Shown: piece after piece, positions 1-12,419 of the stretch | Numbering within the stretch: position 1 is the first letter of the stretch | How the letters are laid out: every line of letters starts with the position of its first letter | Source of the DNA: Prauserella rugosa | Lineage (GTDB): Bacteria; Actinomycetota; Actinomycetes; Mycobacteriales; Pseudonocardiaceae | Assembly (NCBI RefSeq): GCF_000719975.1 | Contig: NZ_JOIJ01000007.1 | Location: 248,001 to 312,000 of the forward strand | Length of the DNA: 64,000 bases | Direction: 5' to 3' | Translations under genes and position numbers: made by a program | The notes under the pieces: generated by a model | Database searches by the model: none | Seen by the model: the letters and a program-made list of their open reading frames with translations, nothing else | What the model was told of the DNA's origin: nothing

Positions 1-410
1 CCCACGTGGAGCACGCCGAGCAGGTCGCCGCCCGCGATCAGCGGAACACCGGCGAGGGAGCGGATTCCGCGGTTCCACAGGATCGGGTTGACGACCGTCG
101 TCTCGTCGACCTGGTCGAGCACGACCGGTTCCCTGGAGGCCGCGATGGTGCCCGCGAAGCCTTCGCCGAGGCGCACCCGTGTGCCCTGGCGCACCTCCTC
201 CTCGATGCCCGACGCCGCGGTGGCGACGAGGTGGTGGCCGCTCGCGTCCAGGAGCAGCACGGTGGAGGTGTCGGCTCCGAGCAGGTCACGTACGCGCTTG
301 AGAAGTTCCTCCAGTAATCGTTCGACCTCGAGGTGGGCGAGCGCGGCATCGGTGACCACCTCGATCCGGTGGAGTCGATCGGTGGCGCTGCCCGAATCGA
401 ACTTCGGCAT
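1..410 (-). CDS. GAF-domain protein, N-terminal part (cut by window edge)
   Basis: The minus-strand frame opens with ATG at 410 and stays open to base 1, so only about 136 N-terminal residues are visible. They begin MPKFDSGSATDRLHRIEVV and form a typical GAF sensor fold: a helical segment (VERLLEELLKRVRDLLGAD), a strand pair (TSTVLLLD), then RLGEGFAGTIAASREPVV and RSLAGVPL near the edge. GAF domains of this sort usually precede a SpoIIE/PP2C phosphatase, a GGDEF or a histidine-kinase module in actinobacteria, but the output domain lies outside the window. It is read in the same direction as the ligD pair and sits 107 bases downstream of it; co-transcription is possible but not shown. Confidence 0.75.
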   Translation of the reverse strand, partial: MPKFDSGSATDRLHRIEVVTDAALAHLEVERLLEELLKRVRDLLGADTSTVLLLDASGHHLVATAASGIEEEVRQGTRVRLGEGFAGTIAASREPVVLDQVDETTVVNPILWNRGIRSLAGVPLIAGGDLLGVLHV

Positions 411-517
411 GCGTTTCAGGCTAACGCTCCCGCCGGGCGGAGGCAGGGCCGAATCCCGGGTGAAAACAAGGAACTTATTCGTGCTACGTACATCCTGTAC
501 GCAACGTGGACCCGGTG

Positions 518-1462
518 TTACCCATGGTTGATCAGTTTTGCGCTCAACAGTGGGCGACTGCCACCGATAAGGGGTTCGAACAGGTCTCCCAGTGACTCTG
601 TGCGGCGACGCACATCGTCGGCCGTGAACACCAAATCGGCCGCGTGATTGCAACTTGCGACCTCGTCCCACGTAATGGGAGTCGAGACCGTCGGTTGCGG
701 TCGCGCGCGCAACGAATACGGCGCGACCGTGGTCTTCTGCGGGTTGTTCTGGCTCCAGTCGATGAGCACTTTTCCCTTGCGCAGGCTCTTCGTCATCCGG
801 GAGACGACGAGGTCCGGCATTTCGCCTTCGAGGCGTTGCGCGAGCATGCGTGCGTAGTCGCGCGGCCGCTCGGATTCGTTGGTGCGAATAGGCGAGTAGA
901 GCTGCATTCCTTTGGAGCCACTGGTTTTCGGGTACGCCTCGAAGCCGTCCTCGGCCAGCGCCTCGCGCAGCCGGACGGCGACCTGGCAGCATTCGACGAT
1001 GGTGGCGGGTTCGCCGGGGTCGAGGTCGAACACCAGCAGATCGGGCTCCCGGCGTCCGCCACGCTCTCCGACGGTCCACTGTGGAACATGCAGCTCGAGG
1101 CTCGCCAGATGGGCGACCCAGACGAGGGTCGGAAGATCCTGCACCAGCGCGAAATCCGCGTACTCGGACCCGCGGGAGCTTCCCGGGGTGTCGATGCGCA
1201 CGGTGCGCACCCAGTCGGGCGCGTGCCCGGCCACGTCCTTCTCGAAGAACGACGAGGCTTCGACACCGTCCGGGTAGCGCTTGAGGGTCAGTGGCCGGTC
1301 GCGCACGTGGGGCAGCAGCACCGGGGCGATCGACGCGTAGTAGTCGATCACCTCACCCTTGGTGAAGCCGGCCTCCGGATACAGCACCTTGTCCAGATTG
1401 GACATCTTGAGCCGTCGGCCCTCGATGTCGACGACCGGGTTGTGGTCGCGCTTCGAGCTCAT
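518..1462 (-). CDS. ligD: LigD-type polymerase/primase domain protein (NHEJ)
   Basis: 314-residue stand-alone polymerase domain of the bacterial non-homologous end-joining LigD system, an archaeo-eukaryotic-primase-like enzyme that adds (ribo)nucleotides at broken DNA ends. The N-terminus contains VDIEGRRLKMSNLDKVLYPE, followed by GFTKGEVIDYY and RDRPLTLKRYPDG, which are standard for this family. The catalytic acidic motif is LLVFDLDPGEP. The start at 1462 overlaps the stop of the upstream ligase gene by four bases (ATGA), so the two are translationally coupled. In mycobacteria polymerase, phosphoesterase and ligase are one polypeptide; here the polymerase is separate. No Ku gene is present in the window, so the usual partner must be elsewhere. 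Confidence 0.88.
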   Translation of the reverse strand: MSSKRDHNPVVDIEGRRLKMSNLDKVLYPEAGFTKGEVIDYYASIAPVLLPHVRDRPLTLKRYPDGVEASSFFEKDVAGHAPDWVRTVRIDTPGSSRGSEYADFALVQDLPTLVWVAHLASLELHVPQWTVGERGGRREPDLLVFDLDPGEPATIVECCQVAVRLREALAEDGFEAYPKTSGSKGMQLYSPIRTNESERPRDYARMLAQRLEGEMPDLVVSRMTKSLRKGKVLIDWSQNNPQKTTVAPYSLRARPQPTVSTPITWDEVASCNHAADLVFTADDVRRRTESLGDLFEPLIGGSRPLLSAKLINHG

Positions 1463-2910
1463 GACCGCAGTTCCTCCGGTGTCCGATCGGGTCGCAGCCC
1501 GCGCCAGGACGGCGCGCGCAGTCTGCCGTCGTCGGTCCAGGCCTTGAACACGACCTCGCCGACCAGTTCCGGCCGCGCCCAGTGTGCGCCTTTCGCCCTG
1601 TCCCGCGGAACCTCGGTGGTGAACGGGGACTCGTCGCTCTCGACGTCGCGCAGCTGAGCGGAGAGTTCGTCCAGCATCGCGTCGGTGAAGCCGGTGCCGA
1701 CCTGGCCGACGTAGCGCAGTCCACCGTCGGCCTCCGGCCTGCCGAGCAGGAGCGAGCCGAACGTGGCCGATCGGCGCCCCTCACCGGGCCGCCATCCACC
1801 GATCACGACCTCGATCGTGTTCAGCTCGGTGATCTTCAGCCAGTCGGTGCTGCGTTGTCCGTCGCGGTAGGGCGAGCCGGAGCGTTTGGCGACCACGCCT
1901 TCGAGGCCCTGCTGGGCGGCCGCGCACACGACGGCGTCGCCGTCCTCGTCGAAGCGGGGCGAGAGCGTCCAGTGGGTTCCCGTGAGCTCGAGCCGTTCCA
2001 GCAGCTCGCGGCGGCGTGAGTACGGTTCACCGAGCAGGCTGCGGCCGTCCAGGTGCAGCAGGTCGAAGACGACGTAGGTGACGGGCACCTGCTTGGCGAG
2101 CTGCCTCGCCCTGGACTCACCGGCGTGCATACGTTTCTGGAGTGCCGCGAAGCTCGGCGAACCGCCCGAGAGCGCGACGATCTCTCCGTCGAGCCACACC
2201 TGCGTGGTGCCCAGATTCGCCCCGAGGCCGCTGAGTTCGGGATAGGTGGCGCTGATGTCGCCACCCCTGCGGGAGAACAGGTCGGTCCGCCCGCCCTCGA
2301 TGCGGGCGAGCGCGCGCACGCCGTCCCATTTGAACTCGAACGACCAGCCTCCCGACGCGGGAAGCCGTCCCTGGGAGGCGAGCATCGGCCTGATCAGCTC
2401 GGGCAACGGCTCCCAATCGGGGTCGGCGGGTGGGTCGGATCTGATGAGCTGCCAGTTCTCGCCCGCGCGGTACAGGACGTGCTTGCCCTCGACGCGTTCG
2501 CCGTGCAGGACGATCGACACCTCACGGTCGTTCCACTTGAGCGTGTCGTAGGTGCCCGTGTCCCAGATGCTCATCCGCCCGGCGCCGTACTGGCCCTCGG
2601 GGATCTCGCCGGAGAAGTCGATGTACTCGAGCGGGTGGTCCTCGGTGTGCACGGCCAGTCGCGCGACCCGGGGCACGGGCGGCAGTCCCTTCGGCACCGC
2701 CCACGACACGAGCACGCCCTCGCGTTCGAGCCGCAGATCCCAGTGCAGATGGCTGGCGTGGTGCTCGTGGACCACGAAACGGTTGCCGCCACCGGAGCCG
2801 CCGTTGTCCTGTTCGTCCTCTGTGCCGGACTTCGCAGAGCTCTCCGGCATCGGTTCCGGAGTGCTGCCTGCGCGGCGTTTGCGCCGGTACTCGTCGAGCT
2901 TGCCCGCCAT
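1459..2910 (-). CDS. ligD: ATP-dependent DNA ligase with LigD 3'-phosphoesterase domain
   Basis: 483 residues in two modules. Residues about 40-160 are the LigD 3'-phosphoesterase domain, with the His-rich FVVHEHHASHLHWDLR segment (H48, H50, H51, H54, H56, D58) and HTEDHPLEY around H88/H92. It trims 3' ends during repair. Residues about 170-483 are the ATP-dependent ligase: the adenylated lysine is K194 in FEFKWDGVRA, followed by the glutamate-containing motif LDGEIVAL and the C-terminal OB-fold motif TDWLKI. The N-terminus (residues 10-42) is a charged, Gly/Ser-rich linker. The gene leads a two-gene operon and overlaps the polymerase gene by four bases. Together they reconstitute LigD as a split enzyme in PE-LIG + POL arrangement. 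Confidence 0.9.
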   Translation of the reverse strand: MAGKLDEYRRKRRAGSTPEPMPESSAKSGTEDEQDNGGSGGGNRFVVHEHHASHLHWDLRLEREGVLVSWAVPKGLPPVPRVARLAVHTEDHPLEYIDFSGEIPEGQYGAGRMSIWDTGTYDTLKWNDREVSIVLHGERVEGKHVLYRAGENWQLIRSDPPADPDWEPLPELIRPMLASQGRLPASGGWSFEFKWDGVRALARIEGGRTDLFSRRGGDISATYPELSGLGANLGTTQVWLDGEIVALSGGSPSFAALQKRMHAGESRARQLAKQVPVTYVVFDLLHLDGRSLLGEPYSRRRELLERLELTGTHWTLSPRFDEDGDAVVCAAAQQGLEGVVAKRSGSPYRDGQRSTDWLKITELNTIEVVIGGWRPGEGRRSATFGSLLLGRPEADGGLRYVGQVGTGFTDAMLDELSAQLRDVESDESPFTTEVPRDRAKGAHWARPELVGEVVFKAWTDDGRLRAPSWRGLRPDRTPEELRS

Positions 2911-3139
2911 GCGACCGGTCTACCCGATCACGCCGCTGTTCACCCGCCGAGCCGGCGGCGCGCCCTCGCTGCGCCGCGACCCGGCGAGCTCGCGAGCCAG
3001 TATCGCCCAGTGGTTCACGCCGGTTCGATCCGGGACGTGCCTTTCGCGACTTTCGTAGGGCGCGGCGTGGCTGTCAGGGGTGTGCGAAAGACTGCGTGTT
3101 GATCTTGTTCGCGTTTTCGTGTTGGAGGACGACAACCTC

Positions 3140-3925
3140 ATGATGGGCCGCACGCACGCGCTCACCGGATGGTGTGCCGGGCTCGCCGTCGCGCCGCTCG
3201 CAGGCGTCACCTCGCTCGCCCAGGCCGTGGTGTTCGCGGCCACGACGGCCGGCTACGCCCTGCTGCCGGACCTCGACCATCCGGGAGCGCGGGCATCGCG
3301 CCTGCTGGGGCCGGTCACGGGGCTGTTGTCGCGGCTGTTGCGGTCGGCCTCCGCCGCGGTCTACTCCGTGACGAAAGGTCCCCGGGACGAGGACCGCACG
3401 GGAACGCACCGCCACCTGTCGCACACCGTGCTGTTCGCCGCGCTCGTCGGGCTGGCGGTCGCTGCCGGCACCGAGGCGGGCGGGCCGTGGGTGGTCGCGG
3501 CTGTGGTGATCATCGGACTGCTGCTGGCCGAGGACGCGCTCGGGGACTGGTTGCTGCCCGTCACCGGAGGTGCGGCGATCTGGTGGGCGTGGGAGGTCGC
3601 GCCGCACGCGCTGACCGAGCTCGAGGCGATGGGCGGACTGCTCGGGCTCGCGGTCGCCCTCGGCTGTGTGACGCACTGTCTCGGCGACGCGCTCACCGAG
3701 TCGGGTTGTCCGTTCCTGTTCCCCCTGCCGATCGCGGGGGAGACCTGGTACGAGCTGCGCCCGCCGTCGCTGTTGCGGTTCCGCACGGGCAAGACGTTCG
3801 AGAACCGCGTGCTGTTCCCGCTGTTCTCGGTGTTGGCGGTGCTGTTGATCCCGGGTGTGTGGACAATGCTGGCCGAGCTGCTCGCCGCGGTCGTCATGGA
3901 CGGAACGCCCGCGGCCGAGAACTGA
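3140..3925 (+). CDS. Membrane metal-dependent hydrolase-like protein (YdjM/DUF457 family)
   Basis: About 261 residues from ATG 3140, chosen over the upstream in-frame start at 3080 because GGAGG lies at 3124-3128, 11 bases ahead. The protein has several hydrophobic segments (VVFAATTAGYALLPD, VAAVVIIGLLLAEDALG, LFPLFSVLAVLLIPGVW) and the conserved polar motifs of the YdjM family: RTHALTGW at the N-terminus, LPDLDHPGAR in the first helix pair, HRHLSHT centrally and VTHCLGDALTESG near the end. Family members are annotated as inner-membrane metal-dependent hydrolases, but their substrate is unknown. It stands alone, divergent from the ligD genes, with about 230 bases of upstream space. Confidence 0.72.
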   Translation: MMGRTHALTGWCAGLAVAPLAGVTSLAQAVVFAATTAGYALLPDLDHPGARASRLLGPVTGLLSRLLRSASAAVYSVTKGPRDEDRTGTHRHLSHTVLFAALVGLAVAAGTEAGGPWVVAAVVIIGLLLAEDALGDWLLPVTGGAAIWWAWEVAPHALTELEAMGGLLGLAVALGCVTHCLGDALTESGCPFLFPLPIAGETWYELRPPSLLRFRTGKTFENRVLFPLFSVLAVLLIPGVWTMLAELLAAVVMDGTPAAEN

Positions 3926-3934
3926 TCGGTGCGT

Positions 3935-5221
3935 TCACGGCGCTGGGGCGGGCTCCTCGTGGTCGCGCTCGGCTTCGCGGAACGCGCGTGGCGTCATGGC
4001 CGTCCAGACGACCACCGCGGCGATGCCGTGCACGACCGCGCCGATCCACCACACACCGCGCAGATTCCACTGTGCGGCAACGAAACCGCCCATCAGCGCG
4101 CCCAGCGGAGTCAGTCCCCACGCCAGCATCTTGTGACTGGTCAGCACCCTGCCGAGCAGGCGGTTCGGCGTGAAGCGCTGCCGGGCCGACTGGGAGCAGA
4201 CGTTCCACACGAGAATCGCCGACGACTGCACGACCAGCACCGCGCCGACGAACACCGGCCAGGTCGGCGCGGCCGCGGTGAGCACGGCCGTGACGACCGC
4301 CATCGACTGGGAGATCCGCATCGACCACGCGTAGCCGATGCGCGCGACGATCCGGTGGACCACGAACGACGTCACCACCCAGCCCGCCGCGAAGCACGCC
4401 AGCAGCGCGCCGTACCCGACCTCGCCGATGCCGAGCTCCTGGGTGGCGTACAGCACGAGCATCGTGTTGGCCGCACTGGCCGCAAAGGAGCCGAGTGCCA
4501 CCGACACCGTCACGGCACGAAGTAGTGGCGCCGCGACGAGGTAGCGCAGTCCTTCGCCGATGTCACGCAGCGGCCTGCTCGGGCCGGTGGGCCGCGCGGG
4601 CGGTGCGGACTCGGCCGAGCGGCGCAGGCTCCAGCTGAGCAGCAGCGCAGTCGCGGCCATGCCGCAGGCGATCCACGCGGGGGCGCCGAGCGCGACCGCC
4701 AGCACCGCACCGGCGGCGGGCGGCACCACGAACTGGACGAGGCCGCGGTCGATGAGCAGTAGTCGCGCGTTCGCGGCAGGCAGCTCGTCGCGGGTCCGGA
4801 CGGTGGGCAGCAGCGCGCCGCTCGCGCCGTCGCCGAGAACCTGCGCCGTCGTCACCGCGAACGCCGCGCACACGAGCAGCGCGAGGCTCAGCAGTCCGGT
4901 GCTCGCGGCGACGGCGAGCACGCCCGCGGCCACGACGAGCAGCGCGTAGGCCGCCATCAGCACGCTGCTCCTGCGGACGCGGTCCACGAGCAGTCCGGCT
5001 GGCAGCGCCAACAACAACCACGGCGCCTGGCCGACGACGTTCACCAGTGACACCGCCTGGGGATCGGTCGTGATCGTCACGGCCAGCAGGGGCATCGCGG
5101 CGATCATCAGGCCTTCGGCGGCCGAACCGGCGGCGACGACGCCCTGCAGCCGCGCCCAGTGCCCGGATCCGACCCATCGTGCCCAGCGGGAACGGGGCGC
5201 GGCTGCGGTGTCGGTGCTCAC
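3935..5221 (-). CDS. MFS transporter, probable siderophore exporter
   Basis: About 428 residues with roughly 12 membrane segments (e.g. GLMIAAMPLLAVTI, VLMAAYALLVVAAGVLAVA). A major-facilitator loop-like element, GLLVDRVRRSSVL, sits after the second helix. It belongs to the MFS_3 (enterobactin-exporter-like) group. The start is one of two adjacent GTG codons (5224 or 5221), giving VSTDTAAAPRSRW; the longer upstream frame lies inside the decarboxylase gene and is not used. It is the last gene of the siderophore operon, 38-40 bases after the decarboxylase stop, matching the position of an SbnD-type efflux protein. Export of the citrate- or diamine-based siderophore is inferred from context. Confidence 0.82.
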   Translation of the reverse strand: MSTDTAAAPRSRWARWVGSGHWARLQGVVAAGSAAEGLMIAAMPLLAVTITTDPQAVSLVNVVGQAPWLLLALPAGLLVDRVRRSSVLMAAYALLVVAAGVLAVAASTGLLSLALLVCAAFAVTTAQVLGDGASGALLPTVRTRDELPAANARLLLIDRGLVQFVVPPAAGAVLAVALGAPAWIACGMAATALLLSWSLRRSAESAPPARPTGPSRPLRDIGEGLRYLVAAPLLRAVTVSVALGSFAASAANTMLVLYATQELGIGEVGYGALLACFAAGWVVTSFVVHRIVARIGYAWSMRISQSMAVVTAVLTAAAPTWPVFVGAVLVVQSSAILVWNVCSQSARQRFTPNRLLGRVLTSHKMLAWGLTPLGALMGGFVAAQWNLRGVWWIGAVVHGIAAVVVWTAMTPRAFREAERDHEEPAPAP

Positions 5222-5261
5222 CACCGCATTCTGCCAGCGCACGGCGAGTCGCAGGCGTGGC

Positions 5262-6437
5262 TCAGCGGAACACGTGCTCAGGGTGCGGATGGCTGAGGAA
5301 GTCGTGGTGCGAGATCTCCCAGCCGTACGCGCCCGCGTAGACGAACTCGAGCACGTCACCCGCCCGCACACGGTCGACCACGACGTCGCGCGCCAGCACG
5401 TCCTTCGGGGTGCATAGCTCACCGACGACGGTCACCGCGGAACCGCGCGCCTCGGGGCGGGGAAGCCCGTCCGGCCACGCGTCGACCGCGCGTACGCGGA
5501 ACGGGTGGCTGTGCTGCCACGAGGCAGGCAGCCGGAAGTGGTGCGTACCGCCGCGCACGACGACGTACTGGGTGCCGTGGTTGCGCTTGACGTCGAGCAC
5601 CTCGGTCTCGTACGTGCCGAACGCGGCGACGAGGAACCGTCCGCACTCGAAGTCGATCTCGCGCCAGTGCGCGGGAAACGTGGCCACGAGCCGGTCGAGT
5701 TCACACGTGAACGCCGACCAGTCGAACTGCGGTCCCGGCTCGCCCTGCGCCGGCACACCGGACGCCGGCGTGTAGTTGACTCCGATGCCGCCGCCGACGT
5801 TCACCACCTCGCTGCGCAGCCCGTGGTCGCGCTCCCAGCGCGTGACCTTGTCGCGGTAGAGCGTCAACATCTGTAGGTGCGCCGAGGGCGAGAGGTTGTT
5901 CGACAGCGAGTGCAGGTGGAATCCGGCGAAGCGCACACCCGGCAGCTCGCGCGCGGCGCGAAGGGCCTCGGGAAGCCGACCCTCGTCGATGCCGAACTGC
6001 GTCGCGCCTCCCGCCATCGCGATCGTGGCCGGTGGGAACGGTCCGGCCAGATTGACCCGCAGGAGCACGTCGGCCACCCGGCCCGCGGCGACGGCCACCG
6101 CGGAGATCCGGTGCAGTTCGAGCACGCTCTCGACGTGGAACCGCAGCACCCCGGCCGCCAGTGCCTGTTCGATCTCCGGCTGCGTCTTCGCGGGTCCGCC
6201 GAACAGCACCGGCACGTCGGTGTCCACGGCACGCGCCTTGGCGATCTCACCTCCCGAAGCCACCTCGAAGCCCGACACGATCGGGGCGAGCGCGTGCAGG
6301 ATCGGGTGTGCGCTGTTGGCCTTCATCGCGTAGAACATGCGGCACCGTTCCGGCAGCTGTGCCACCACCTTGCTCGCGTGCTCGGCGATGCCGGTGAGGT
6401 CGTAGCGGTACCGGCAGACCGGTTCGGGGGCGCTCAT
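5262..6437 (-). CDS. PLP-dependent decarboxylase of siderophore pathway (SbnH-like, fold III)
   Basis: 391 residues, alanine-racemase-fold (type III) PLP decarboxylase of the ornithine/diaminopimelate/SbnH group. The Schiff-base lysine is K39 in FYAMKANSAHP. Other landmarks are GFEVASGGEIAKA, FHLHSLSNNLSP (substrate/PLP His), the phosphate-binding NVGGGIGVNY, and the C-terminal GELCTPKDVLARD with the conserved Cys and Asp of the dimer active site. In staphyloferrin B synthesis SbnH decarboxylates citryl-diaminopropionate to a citryl-ethylenediamine unit; a similar role on an NIS intermediate is inferred here. The ATG at 6437 overlaps the upstream NIS synthetase stop by four bases, so an upstream extension of this frame is a shadow. 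Confidence 0.88.
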   Translation of the reverse strand: MSAPEPVCRYRYDLTGIAEHASKVVAQLPERCRMFYAMKANSAHPILHALAPIVSGFEVASGGEIAKARAVDTDVPVLFGGPAKTQPEIEQALAAGVLRFHVESVLELHRISAVAVAAGRVADVLLRVNLAGPFPPATIAMAGGATQFGIDEGRLPEALRAARELPGVRFAGFHLHSLSNNLSPSAHLQMLTLYRDKVTRWERDHGLRSEVVNVGGGIGVNYTPASGVPAQGEPGPQFDWSAFTCELDRLVATFPAHWREIDFECGRFLVAAFGTYETEVLDVKRNHGTQYVVVRGGTHHFRLPASWQHSHPFRVRAVDAWPDGLPRPEARGSAVTVVGELCTPKDVLARDVVVDRVRAGDVLEFVYAGAYGWEISHHDFLSHPHPEHVFR

Positions 6438-8169
6438 GACGCCGGCCGCGGGTCGGCTGCCGCCAGCGGATTGGGCACGGGATGCACGCGCAACTCCGTG
6501 TCGGGCAACAGGCGTCTGCTGGTCAGTTTCTCCACGGCCACCTCCGGGGTGAGTACGTCGTAACGGGGGTCGGGAAACCGGTCCAGATAACCGGTCAGCA
6601 CCTCGCGCACGAGGGACCAGAACTCCGCCTCGTCGAATCCGTAGGCGTCGGCGAGGAACAGGGCGAGTTCGCCGATGCCGACGAACAGCAGTGCGTCGAG
6701 GACGAAATCGGTTACGAGCGAGGGGTCGTCGGTCTCGACGAACGAGTTGCGGTTCTCGTGGTGCGGCGGCGTCGAGCGCAGGGTGGGGCAGCGGTCCGGG
6801 GCGGCGAGGCGTTCGCGGCAGAAGCGCACACCGTCGTGGAAGTCGCGCAGTGCGACCCTGGTCGGCATCCCGGAGCGGTGCAGCAGCACCATGTTCTGTG
6901 CGTGGGATTCGAGCGCGATCCCGTGGTGGCACAGCAGGTGCAGCACCGGTACGACGACGACCTCGGCGATGCGCCGCACCCAGGCGGCCACACCCTGTTC
7001 GCGGACCCACGGATCGATCAGCGGGGTGCCGTCGACGTTGCGGGCGGTGAGCCCCGTGAAGGGCACGCCGGACTCGTCCGGGTCGAGATGCGGGTGCAGG
7101 CTCTCGCGCCAGATGCAGGCCAGGGTGCCGTAGGTGGCGTCGCGGCGTACCGGGTCGTCACCGGCGACGACGGCGGTGCCCATGAGCTCGCGGAGGAACA
7201 CCGTGCGCAGTTCGTCCCGCAACAGGGGATCGTCGGCGGCGATGCCCGCCAGCCAGGCCGACACGGCCGGTGCGTTGTGGACGGTGTGCGGTGCGAGGAC
7301 GCGGCTGGTCGAGGTGTTCACCAGCGACATGGCGAGTTTCAGGTACGGACGGTGTGGACGGTCGAGGCACGCCAGTGTGCGGATGGACTGCTGTGGGCGG
7401 AACCGGTCGGGGTCGGGCCCGAGGACACGGATCGATCCGGACGTGAGCTCGCCCGCGAACGCCGCGGCGAGGTGGCGGTCCCACTGCCACGGGTGGACCG
7501 GCACGAGCGTGCGCCCGGACTCGGCCTGCGCGGGGTACTGCTCCCGCAGGAACGACGCCTCGTCGACGACCGCTGACGTCTCGACGATCGAGCGGTCGAC
7601 CGACAACCACAGTGGACGGACGTCGGGACGGAACTCCGGGCCGTACGCGAGGTTGTCGTCGATCCCGAACCCCAGGCGCGACTTGTAACTCGGGTGGTAA
7701 CGGTGCCCGTCGGTGATGGCGCCCTCGAGGGTTTCGACGTCGAGTCGGTGCAGCCTGGTGTGCTCGGTGTTCCTGCGGTGCTGTTGCGCCAGTGCGTCCT
7801 TGACGTAGGTCTCCTCGAGTTCCCTGGCGAACTGAGGGAGCCGGGACGGATCGGCGTCGAGGAGCGGGGCGATCTCGGCGAGGAACAGACTGATGGACTG
7901 CGGCTCGAGGCCGTCGCGGCGCAGGTCGTCGACCGTGACCCTGCCGAACGTGTACCTGCGCCGGGCGCGGAAGGTGTACCGGACGCCGTTGTCGCTGTTG
8001 TCGTCGTTGTCGCCGTTGATGCCGTTGTCGCACCGGAGCTGCCCGTCCTCGGCGCGGACGGCGTTCTCGTAGAGCAGTGAGCCGAGCAGCTGGTGCAGGA
8101 CGCGCCTGCGGACGTCCGCGGCGGTGGGACCGGTGAGTGCGGTGTCGAGAAGCGTGCTCGGCGGTGGCA

Positions 8170-8170
<1 letters not shown>
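6434..8170 (-). CDS. IucA/IucC-family NIS siderophore synthetase
   Basis: 578 residues, a single NIS synthetase, which forms ATP-dependent amide bonds between a carboxylate (typically citrate) and an amine or alcohol. Recognisable blocks in order: HRYHPSYKSRLGFG, LVPVHPWQWD, QQSIRTLAC (ATP-phosphate loop), YLKLAMSLVNTSTSRVL, ESHAQNMVLL and ALRDFHDGVRFC, ending near VPNPLAAADPR. Around residues 47-62 is an Asn/Asp/Gly-rich insertion (DNGINGDNDDNSDNG) encoded by a simple repeat. The ATG at 8170 shares one base with the upstream stop (TGATG), giving tight coupling to the bidomain synthetase. The block set is closest to SbnC/SbnF-type enzymes, but subtype and substrate cannot be fixed from sequence alone. 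Confidence 0.9.
7987..8031. repeat. Degenerate simple repeat in second NIS gene
   Basis: A run of GTTGTC-, GTCGTC- and GTTGAT-type units in the 5' part of the single-domain NIS synthetase gene, encoding a run of Asn, Asp and Gly with single Ile, Ser residues. It falls before the first conserved block and looks like a length-variable surface insertion. Confidence 0.7.
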
Positions 8171-11279
<3,109 letters not shown>

Positions 11280-11283
<4 letters not shown>

Positions 11284-12263
11284 CCGCGCCGCGTCCCCGC
11301 CTCGGCCAGCCAGTCGTCGTCGTAGACGAGATCGAGGTAGCGATCACCGCGATCGGGCAGGATCGCCACCGCGCGACACGGTTTCGGCAGGTCGGGAAGG
11401 CTGCGGCGGAGCGCGGCGATCACCGACCCGCTCGAACCGCCCGCGAAGATCCCCTCGGTCGCGAGCAGTTCGCGGCACGCGAGGGCGGCGTCGGCATCGC
11501 TGACGTGCACCACGTCGTCGATCTCGGCGGGACGGCACAGTTCCGGCACCCGGCTGGATCCGATACCGGGCAGATCGCGTCTGCCCGCGGGCCCGCCGAA
11601 GATCACCGAGCCCGCGGCGTCCACGGCGGTGACGCGCAGGTCCGGGAAGCGTTCCCGCAGCCGCCTCGCGCTGCCGAGCAGACTGCCCGTCGTGCTGACG
11701 GGTCCGAACAGGACGGTCGGCGCTTCGGGGAGCTGGTGCACCAGTTCGGTGCCGATGCCGTGGTAGAAGGCCTGCGGATTGCGTTCGTTGGCGTACTGGT
11801 TGATCCACACCGCGTCGGGGCGCTGCGCGAGCAGTTCGCGCACCCGGCGCAGCCTGCTGCCCAGGTAGCCGCCCGCGGGATCCACGTCGTCGACGACCTC
11901 CACCTCGGCACCGAGATGCCGCAGCAACGTCAGGTTGGCGCGCGTGGTCTTGGGATCGACGACGCACGTGAAGCGCAGGTCGTGGACGCGCGCGGCCATG
12001 GCCAGTGCCACGCCGAAGTTGCCCGAGCTGCTTTCGACGATCGTGCTGCCCGGTCGCAGAGTGCCGTCGCGCAGCCCGCCTTCGACGATGTAGCGCGCGG
12101 AGCGGTCCTTCATGCTGCCGCCGGGGTTCATCAGTTCGAGCTTGGCGATGACCTCGACGTCCGGGTCGGGGAAGAGCCGGCGGAGCGCCACGATCGGAGT
12201 GTTGCCGACGCAGTCGAGCACGGAGTCGGCTGCGAGTCCGTCCTGGGCGGCAGCGGTGGTCAC
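11280..12263 (-). CDS. sbnA: SbnA-like PLP-dependent synthase (diaminopropionate precursor)
   Basis: 327 residues, fold-II PLP enzyme of the cysteine-synthase superfamily. The start is GTG 12263 with a GAGG about seven bases upstream. Features are VGNTPIVALRRL, the Schiff-base lysine K52 in NPGGSMKDRSA, the substrate loop ESSSGNFGVALA, INQYANERNPQAFYHGIGTE, and the phosphate-binding GPVSTTGSLLG. The SSSGNFG and NERNPQAFYHG segments and the lack of a cysteine-synthase SGNTG loop point to the SbnA group, which joins O-phosphoserine with glutamate on the way to 2,3-diaminopropionate. First gene of the NIS operon, directly below an iron box. The usual second enzyme, SbnB, is not adjacent. A different beta-replacement reaction cannot be excluded. 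Confidence 0.82.
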
Positions 12264-12292
12264 GGAGTACCTCGATGTGTCGGGGATCTTGG

Positions 12293-12311
12293 TAAGGGTA
12301 GTCTTACCTTA
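12293..12311. promoter_or_regulatory. IdeR/DmdR-type iron box upstream of siderophore operon
   Basis: The 19-base sequence TAAGGGTAGTCTTACCTTA is an inverted repeat with 7 of 9 matching positions around a central base. It follows the DtxR/IdeR/DmdR1 consensus (TTAGGTTAGGCTAACCTAA). It lies 30 bases upstream of the GTG start of the SbnA-like gene. Iron-dependent repression of the whole operon is inferred from known DtxR-family action. Confidence 0.82.
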
Positions 12312-12381
12312 CTCTTTTGCGCACGGCTGGGTGACCATGCGACCACACTTCGTGTTCACCGAAAAGCCGCCAAAGGTGGAC

Positions 12382-12404
12382 TTGACCTTCGAGTTGGCTG
12401 AAGA
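12382..12404 (+). promoter_or_regulatory. Candidate MerR-type operator/promoter of the MerR-clamp gene
   Basis: TTGACC at 12382-12387 is followed by CTTCGAGTTGGCTGAAG, a short dyad (CTTC/GAAG) resembling SoxR/MerR-family operators that sit between a -35 box and a displaced -10. It is 16-38 bases before the ATG of the regulator. The -10 is not convincing, so autoregulation is only suggested. Confidence 0.4.
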
Positions 12405-12419
12405 ATCAGCCTTGACGCC

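Noticed and set aside
3080..3139. Longer N-terminus of the YdjM-like protein
   Set aside because: The extension MCERLRVDLVRV lacks a ribosome-binding site; GGAGG precedes ATG 3140.
6438..7010. Long upstream extension of the PLP decarboxylase frame
   Set aside because: It is Arg/Pro-rich out-of-frame reading through the NIS synthetase gene; the ATG at 6437 has the coupled overlap.
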